Positions 59,778 through 64,000 of a stretch of 64,000 bases of DNA are shown piece after piece (the first letter of the stretch is position 1; the number at the start of each line of letters is the position of its first letter). The notes beneath the pieces were generated by a model, which had not been told where the DNA came from, did no database searches, and saw only the letters and a list, made by a program, of their open reading frames with translations. The stretch covers positions 1-64,000 of the forward strand of contig NZ_NFKI01000006.1 in assembly GCF_002160305.1 (NCBI RefSeq), in the 5' to 3' direction. Source of the DNA: Pseudoflavonifractor sp. An184 (GTDB lineage Bacteria > Bacillota > Clostridia > Oscillospirales > Oscillospiraceae). Both the position numbers and the translations under genes were made by a program.

Positions 59778-59966
59778 TACTCAGAATCTGCGCCGCTGTA
59801 AACAAGAAGAAGGGCCCCTTGAAAAAGGGCGGCCCTTCAAGTGGTCAAAGCTAAGAACCGTTTGTGGTATTTCTGTGGTCAAAACAAAAACACCTATTTT
59901 TGATAACACTTTTCGGAGGAAAAAGTAAAGAAAAAGTGCTGTTTTCGCAAGAAAACAGCACTTTTT
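59778..59966. promoter_or_regulatory. Right att-flanking block with arm-like sites and terminator hairpins
   Basis: From 59787 this matches the block at 41943-42125. It contains a GGGC-rich hairpin (about 59808-59838), GTGGTCAAA at 59841-59849, the composite site TGTGGTATTTCTGTGGTCA at 59863-59881, and a perfect hairpin AAAAAGTGCTGTTTTC with its complement (about 59931-59966) that acts as the terminator of the tRNA on the minus strand. Confidence 0.7.
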
Positions 59967-60043
59967 TGGTCGGAGTGCCGGGATTCGAACCCGGGGCCTC
60001 TTGGACCCGAACCAAGCGCGATACCAAGCTTCGCCACACCCCG
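59967..60043 (-). tRNA. tRNA-Pro(CGG)
   Basis: On the minus strand the sequence folds as a full cloverleaf: acceptor CGGGGTG with CACTCCG (one G-U), D arm, anticodon stem CTTGG/CCAAG with loop TTCGGGT (anticodon CGG), variable loop, and T arm CCGGG-TTCGAAT-CCCGG. Discriminator A and an encoded CCA follow. It is the integration site of the element: its 3' half is duplicated at 42126-42170. Confidence 0.95.
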
Positions 60044-60060
60044 ATTGTGACAGCTATCTA

Positions 60061-60089
60061 ATTATAGTGATTTTCCCTTCTCCTGTCAA
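60061..60089 (-). promoter_or_regulatory. tRNA-Pro promoter
   Basis: On the minus strand TTGACA (60084-60089), 17-bp spacer, TATAAT (60061-60066): exact consensus, about 10 bp before the expected transcript start and 18 bp from the mature 5' end. Confidence 0.9.
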
Positions 60090-60157
60090 GAGGAATATCC
60101 CAAACTTATCAGGAATAACCTTACTCTATCCAAAGTGTTGCACGGGAGGGAATGCAG

Positions 60158-61150
60158 ATGTACAGAACTGTCCAGCGATCCAGCCGGAGGACGTACGGCT
60201 ATACTGTCCGGGAAGGGAACCGGCGGCAGAGAACCGCGTCCCGGGAGCGGGTGCGTCTGACGCAGCTGGCGGTGTGCGCCGTCCTGTTCGCGGTGGTCTT
60301 TATCGGCAAGGGTGTCTTTCCCCAGCGTCTGACCCAGCTCAAGGGGGATCTGCAGGCCCTCCTGTCCTCGGACACCGATTTCCGGGCGGCTCTGGCGGAC
60401 CTGGGGGAGAACCTGGCCGGTAAGGGGCCGGTTTTAGGGGAGCTGGGGGACTTCTGCGTCCAGGTGTTCGGCCCCTCCCAGGAGGAGAAACTTCTGGACC
60501 CGTCGGTGCAGGTCCAGGCGGCCCAGGACTTTTTGAACCAGCAGGCGGGGACGGCAGAGCAGGCGGCCTACTACCTGCACCTGGACCAGGTGCCCGAGGA
60601 GTGGCTTCAGACGGAGGTCCAGGCGGAGGAGCCGGTCTCTGAGCCGGCAGCGGAGGAGACTATTCCGGCGGTGGGTACCGTGGTATGGAAGTCAGATTAC
60701 AGCGGCGAGCCCCTGCCGGAGAACTACACCATGGACTGCATCTCCCTGGGCGGCCTTGAGACCATAAACCCCATCCTTGGTCATCTGCGCTCGGAGTACG
60801 GTTACCGGGACCACCCGGTGGACGGGGAGTACAAGTTCCACAACGGGGTGGACATCGGCGGCCAGATCGGGGACCCCATCGGGGCCTTCGCGGCGGGCAC
60901 TGTGGACTACATCGGGGAGAACGACGACCACGGACTCTACCTGCAAATTGACCACGGCAACGGCATCAAATCCTTCTACGCCCACTGCAGCAAGCTGTGC
61001 GTCTCCCAGGGGCAGGTGGTGGCGGCGGGGGAGAAGGTGGCTGAGGTGGGCTCCACCGGGGTGTCCACCGGCCCCCACCTGCATCTGGAGCTGAAATGGA
61101 ACGGACTGCATCTCAATCCCGCCTACTACGTGGAATTTTTGACCGGCTGA
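60158..61150 (+). CDS. M23/LytM-domain membrane protein, SpoIVFA-like
   Basis: A 330-aa protein with a basic N-terminus, one membrane segment (about 36-55), a helical and acidic linker, and a C-terminal M23 peptidase domain: GYRDHPVDGEYKFHNGVDIGG, DHGLYLQIDHGNGIKSFYAH and STGVSTGPHLHLELKWNG. The HNGVD and HLHLE motifs give the zinc ligands. The next gene encodes a site-2 protease like SpoIVFB, and SpoIVFA, its regulator in the forespore outer membrane, has just this layout. The start at 60158 has GGGAGGGA about 7 nt upstream; an ATG two codons earlier is closer. Confidence 0.85.
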   Translation: MYRTVQRSSRRTYGYTVREGNRRQRTASRERVRLTQLAVCAVLFAVVFIGKGVFPQRLTQLKGDLQALLSSDTDFRAALADLGENLAGKGPVLGELGDFCVQVFGPSQEEKLLDPSVQVQAAQDFLNQQAGTAEQAAYYLHLDQVPEEWLQTEVQAEEPVSEPAAEETIPAVGTVVWKSDYSGEPLPENYTMDCISLGGLETINPILGHLRSEYGYRDHPVDGEYKFHNGVDIGGQIGDPIGAFAAGTVDYIGENDDHGLYLQIDHGNGIKSFYAHCSKLCVSQGQVVAAGEKVAEVGSTGVSTGPHLHLELKWNGLHLNPAYYVEFLTG

Positions 61151-61161
61151 GGCCTGGGAGG

Positions 61162-61767
61162 GTGGAGGTCACCGGAGGCTTCCTTCTGCTGGCCGCCTGG
61201 CTCAACTACCTGGACCGCCAGGGGATCGTCCCTCTGGCGCTGCTCTCCTGCGCCCTCCATGAGCTGGGCCACCTGCTGGTCCTCCGTCTGCTGGGGGTGC
61301 GGGTGCGGCGGCTGTCCATTACCGCCGTGGGGGCGGAGATGGAGACCGACCGGTCCCTGTCCTACGGCGGGGAGATTCTGGCCGCCCTGGCCGGCCCTCT
61401 GGTCAATCTGGTCCTGGCTCTGACGTTCTGCCGGTTCTCCCGGGGCTGGGTGTTTGCCGGGCTGAACCTGGTGCTGTGCTGCTTCAACCTGCTGCCGGTG
61501 GGGCGGCTGGACGGGGGGCGGGTGCTCCGGTGTGTTCTGGCCTGGCTGCTGGGGCCGGAGGCGGCCTGGCGGGCGGGCTGGTGGCTGGACCGGCTTCTGG
61601 CGGGGGCGCTGGCCGCCCTGGGGCTGGTCCTGGTGGGGGCGGGGGCCGGTCCCACGCTGCTCCTCACCGCGGCGTGGCTGTGCTCCAACCTGCTCCGGGA
61701 GGGGCGCTTTGAGGGAAAGAGAAAACCCCTCCGCCGGAGAAAACGGCGGAGGGGTGAAGCTGAATAG
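61162..61767 (+). CDS. M50 site-2 protease, SpoIVFB-like
   Basis: A 201-aa intramembrane zinc metalloprotease with four to five hydrophobic segments. The metal motif HELGH is in ALHELGHLLVLRLLG near residue 34, and the third ligand in NLLPVGRLDGGRVL near 115. Together with the M23 protein before it, this matches the SpoIVFA-SpoIVFB pair that processes pro-sigma-K in the mother cell. The start is uncertain: a GTG at 61162 has GAGG 9 nt upstream; an ATG at 61096 would overlap the previous gene by 55 bp. The 3' end holds a hairpin. Confidence 0.85.
   Translation: MEVTGGFLLLAAWLNYLDRQGIVPLALLSCALHELGHLLVLRLLGVRVRRLSITAVGAEMETDRSLSYGGEILAALAGPLVNLVLALTFCRFSRGWVFAGLNLVLCCFNLLPVGRLDGGRVLRCVLAWLLGPEAAWRAGWWLDRLLAGALAALGLVLVGAGAGPTLLLTAAWLCSNLLREGRFEGKRKPLRRRKRRRGEAE
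61715..61754 (-). terminator. Terminator of ybaK inside the 3' end of the M50 gene
   Basis: On the minus strand CCCCTCCGCCG (61744-61754) pairs with CGGCGGAGGGG (61726-61736) around a 7-nt loop, and TTTTCTCTTTCC follows. It lies 23 bp past the ybaK stop and inside the codons of the convergent gene. Confidence 0.75.
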
Positions 61768-61776
61768 GAGAGCGGG

Positions 61777-62256
61777 TCAGGTCTCCTCCTGCCAGCCCTT
61801 GCACACGTCGATCCAGCCCAAGCTGCGGGAGTACTCCTCCAGCTCATCGCAGGTGAGCTCAATGGCGGAGTTGGAGCTGCCAGCGGCGGGGAAAACGGTG
61901 TCGAAGCGCTTGAGGGACACATCCAGGTAGGTCTTGACCCCCTCGGGGTTGGCAAAGGGACACACGCCGCCCACGGCGTGGCCGGTCATCTCCTGGGCCT
62001 GCTCCGGGGTGAGCATCTTGGCCTTGGTGTGAAACATGGCCTTGTACTTGGGGTTGTCGATCTTGGCGTCCCCGGCGGCCACGATGAGGACGCAGCCGTC
62101 GTCCACCAGGAAGGACAGGGTTTTGGCGATGCGGGCGGGGATGACGCCCGCCGCCTGGGCGGCCAGCTCCACGGTGGCGCTGGAGACGGGGAACTCCAGA
62201 ATGTCACTCTCCCGGCCCAGTGTGCGGAAATACTCCCGGACACGTTCAATGGACAT
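61777..62256 (-). CDS. ybaK: YbaK/EbsC-family aminoacyl-tRNA deacylase
   Basis: A 159-aa YbaK/ProX-fold protein that hydrolyses mischarged tRNA such as Cys-tRNA-Pro. The family pattern is seen in ARIAKTLSFLVDDGCVLIVAAGDAKID (with the catalytic Lys near 45), KMLTPEQAQEMTGHAVGGVCPF and FDTVFPAAGSSNSAIELT. GGAGGG precedes the ATG. It starts 3 bp after a thioesterase-like gene. Substrate class (YbaK, YeaK or ProX) cannot be told by eye. Confidence 0.85.
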   Translation of the reverse strand: MSIERVREYFRTLGRESDILEFPVSSATVELAAQAAGVIPARIAKTLSFLVDDGCVLIVAAGDAKIDNPKYKAMFHTKAKMLTPEQAQEMTGHAVGGVCPFANPEGVKTYLDVSLKRFDTVFPAAGSSNSAIELTCDELEEYSRSLGWIDVCKGWQEET

Positions 62257-62259
62257 GGC

Positions 62260-62652
62260 TCAGCCCTCCAGCTTCCGTCCGGCCTTGGCCAGGAAGCGGT
62301 CGTTGGTGATGATGAAGCGCTCATGCACGCCCTGGCCGATGAGGCCCTTCTCGTCGTAGGCGGCCACCTTCAGAACGATGCGCTTGCCGTCCACCTGGGT
62401 GACCTCGCTCTCGGCCCACACCTTGATCCCCAGGGGTGAGGCGGAGTCGTGGGTGATCTCCAGCTTGGTGCCCACGGTGCTCTCGCCCTCGCTGAGATAG
62501 GGGGCCAGGGAGGTCCAGGCGGCCTTCTCCATGAGGGCGGTCATGGCGGGGGTGGCAAAGACGGGCAGGGTGCCGGAGCCCACCGCCTGGGCAGTGTTCT
62601 CCTCCCGGACCACGTCTTCGGCCCGGCCCTTGATTCCAATTTCAATGGACAT
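62260..62652 (-). CDS. FlK-like hotdog thioesterase
   Basis: A 130-aa hotdog-fold protein of the FlK-like thioesterase family: GSGTLPVFATPAMTALMEKAAW with the Thr and Glu of the active site, then TVGTKLEITHDSASPLGIKV with the catalytic His, and IGQGVHERFII. Named for fluoroacetyl-CoA thioesterase, but members in gut Firmicutes are probably general acyl-CoA thioesterases. It is cotranscribed with ybaK. Upstream, at 62681-62724, its leader has a 12-bp GC-rich stem like the palindromic units of the repeat regions. Confidence 0.82.
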   Translation of the reverse strand: MSIEIGIKGRAEDVVREENTAQAVGSGTLPVFATPAMTALMEKAAWTSLAPYLSEGESTVGTKLEITHDSASPLGIKVWAESEVTQVDGKRIVLKVAAYDEKGLIGQGVHERFIITNDRFLAKAGRKLEG

Positions 62653-62824
62653 GGGTGATTTCTCCTTTGTATCCAGTGTTCCGGCCCCTGGGAGCGCTGA
62701 AGCGCCATTGCCCCCAGGGGCCGGTTTGCATACTGCATTTTACCCCAAGTTTCGGGAAAAATCTAGGCCTTGTTTGAAAATCGGGAAAGGTCCGCCCTTT
62801 GAGCGGGCGCTTTCAGAATAAGGT

Positions 62825-64000
62825 CTAGTCTCCCGGCGGAATTTCATATAAGCTGTTCAGCAGGGCCCAGTTCTGAGGGAAGGGGCGCATGAGATTCCAG
62901 TAGCCCACCCCGTACAGGCCGCGGGAGCGGGCCAGCTCCAGCTTGGCACGGATGCTCCGGGCGTCCTCGAACCACACCTCGTGCTCCCGGCCCTGGCCAT
63001 CCACGTACCGGAACCAGGGGGACTGGGCTGCCTGGTCGAAGCGGATGGCCGCCCGGTTTTGGATGGCCAGAGTCACCGCCTCCTGGTTGGAGATGGACCG
63101 GGCACGGCTCCCCTGCCGGAAGGGTAGAGTCCAGTCATAGCCGTAATTGGGAATGCCCATCCAGATCTTCTCCGCCGGGATCTCGCTCAGGGCGTAGTCC
63201 ACCACCAGCTCTACATTGCGCAGGGGGGCCACCGCCATAGGCGGACCGTAGGTATAGCCCCACTCGTAGGTCATCAGGAACACAAAATCCGCAGCCGCAC
63301 CCAGCAGGCGGTAGTCGTGGCCCTCGTACAGGTCTCCATGCTGGTCGGCGGAGGTCTTGGGGACCAGGGCTGCAAAGACCGGGAGGCCCAGGGGGGACAG
63401 GCTTTCACGCATGCGGGCGATGAAGGCGGCGTAGGCCGCGGCGTCCTCCGGGTAGATAAACTCGAAGTCCACGTCCAGCCCCCGGTACCCCTTCTGCTGA
63501 ATGGTCTCCAGCAGGCTGGCCGCCAGGCGGTTCTGCACCGCCCCGTCGGTGAGGACAGTGTGGGCCAGCTCGTTGGAGAAGGTGCCCTCCTGGGTGAGGG
63601 TGGACAGGTGAAGCAGGGGCCGCACCCGCATGGACTTGGCCGCGTCGATGAGGGCCTGGTCGTCCAAGGGGACAAGTCCGCCCTGGGGGGTGATGCCGTA
63701 GGTGAAGGGGGCCATGGTGGTGAGGAAGGGGAGAGTCTGGCGCAGAAGGGCCGGGTCGATCTCCGGGTAGGCGTAGCCGCCCACCGAGAGGGAGCCCTCC
63801 TTCTCCTGCTGGAAGGAGAGGACCAGCTCCTGGCCGGGGAGGGCGGTTTCCCCGCCCTCCAGCTGGGGGTTGTTCCGCAGAAGCTGGCGCAGGGAGATCC
63901 CGCCCCGCTGGGCGGCCTGGGCCAGGGTCTCCCCCGGCTGGAGGATCAGGGTCTCCTGGGGGTACTGGACCACCAGTGACTGCCCCACCGCCAGCCGGCC
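62825..64000 (-). CDS. LysM and GH18 spore-type glycosidase (5' end outside window)
   Basis: At least 391 codons, open to the window edge. The part seen starts inside one LysM repeat (LAVGQSLVVQYPQET), has a second LysM (LQPGETLAQAAQRGGISLRQ and LLRNNPQL), and a GH18 domain with GYRGLDVDFEFIYPED, whose DxxDxDxE motif gives the catalytic Glu, plus GIPNYGYDW and GVGYWNLM. This is the YaaH/SleL/CwlX layout of spore-cortex N-acetylglucosaminidases. No start codon was assigned because the frame continues past 64000. Confidence 0.9.
   Translation of the reverse strand, partial: GRLAVGQSLVVQYPQETLILQPGETLAQAAQRGGISLRQLLRNNPQLEGGETALPGQELVLSFQQEKEGSLSVGGYAYPEIDPALLRQTLPFLTTMAPFTYGITPQGGLVPLDDQALIDAAKSMRVRPLLHLSTLTQEGTFSNELAHTVLTDGAVQNRLAASLLETIQQKGYRGLDVDFEFIYPEDAAAYAAFIARMRESLSPLGLPVFAALVPKTSADQHGDLYEGHDYRLLGAAADFVFLMTYEWGYTYGPPMAVAPLRNVELVVDYALSEIPAEKIWMGIPNYGYDWTLPFRQGSRARSISNQEAVTLAIQNRAAIRFDQAAQSPWFRYVDGQGREHEVWFEDARSIRAKLELARSRGLYGVGYWNLMRPFPQNWALLNSLYEIPPGD

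Larger units (their letters stand above)
42126..60011. mobile_element. Integrative mobilisable element in tRNA-Pro(CGG)
   Basis: An 17.9-kb element bounded by 45-bp direct repeats of the tRNA 3' half. It carries a relaxase, an accessory mobilisation protein, replication or excision helpers, two tyrosine recombinases, and cargo: toxin-antitoxin, type III restriction-modification and a reverse transcriptase with ncRNA. No type IV secretion genes are present, so transfer would need a helper (an integrative mobilisable element). TGTGGTATnTC-type arm sites lie inside both ends (42284-42303 and 59863-59881). Confidence 0.88.

Overview
The window is a high-GC, Firmicutes-type chromosome segment. It has strong AGGAGG-type ribosome binding sites, sporulation genes (an M23/M50 pair resembling SpoIVFA/SpoIVFB, and a LysM-GH18 spore-type hydrolase), a PPi-type phosphofructokinase, class II FBP aldolase, S-layer-homology and MBOAT genes, and a VanRS-like two-component system. 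The most likely source is a spore-forming gut Oscillospiraceae of the Flavonifractor/Lawsonibacter/Intestinimonas kind. That is an inference from gene content and style, not from a marker gene.

Region 1 (1-38.4 kb) and region 3 (60.0-64.0 kb) are core chromosome. In order they hold: dgt and rodA (minus strand); tsaE, tsaB and upp; ddl and murF; an ABC-F ATPase, a YdcF-like protein and an MBL hydrolase; prfA; a HAD phosphatase and a GNAT-Sua5 fusion; coaE and an M18 aminopeptidase; an anion permease; an XRE membrane regulator with a lipoprotein; TepA. Then comes a cell-surface cluster (SLH-transglutaminase, MBOAT, DHHW/AlgJ-like, two lipoproteins, one with an M15 peptidase domain), a VanRS-like pair with a GNAT, divergent pfp and fba, a glycosyltransferase fused to a MarR-like winged helix, and uppS. 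Beyond the tRNA are the SpoIVFA/B-like pair, ybaK, a FlK-like thioesterase and the LysM-GH18 gene, which runs off the window.

Several core intergenic gaps (about 3.06-3.66, 11.48-12.0, 15.66-16.57, 19.2-19.69 and 33.08-33.74 kb) hold copies of one hairpin-rich repeat family in both orientations. Two of its hairpins keep their pairing while the stem sequence changes from copy to copy.

Region 2 (about 38.4-60.04 kb) is a tandem array of integrated elements at the 3' end of a tRNA-Pro(CGG) gene. A 45-bp copy of the tRNA 3' half at 42126-42170 matches 59967-60011. The inner element (42.13-60.0 kb) carries a ParE/RelE-type toxin and RelB/DinJ-type antitoxin, a broken DUF4391 gene, a membrane protein, a type III restriction-modification locus with an unknown gene between mod and res, a sigma-like regulator behind a leader that can hide its ribosome binding site, replication/mobilisation genes with a MobP-type relaxase, two tyrosine recombinases in tandem, and a reverse transcriptase. 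The outer element (38.4-42.17 kb) is decayed to two integrase fragments around one DUF262/DUF1524 restriction-type protein.

The most interesting locus is 58.05-59.78 kb. A consensus promoter drives a structured non-coding RNA of about 310 nt that leads directly into a reverse transcriptase of the defence (DRT/UG) kind. The RNA holds an 11-nt direct repeat with a period of 177 nt, and the antisense strand of that unit has one frame with no stop codon, so a concatemeric copy would carry an endless reading frame. This resembles the organisation described for DRT2 systems. The RT cassette sits exactly between the integrase stop and an att-flanking block that are only 36 nt apart in the outer element, so it looks like cargo.
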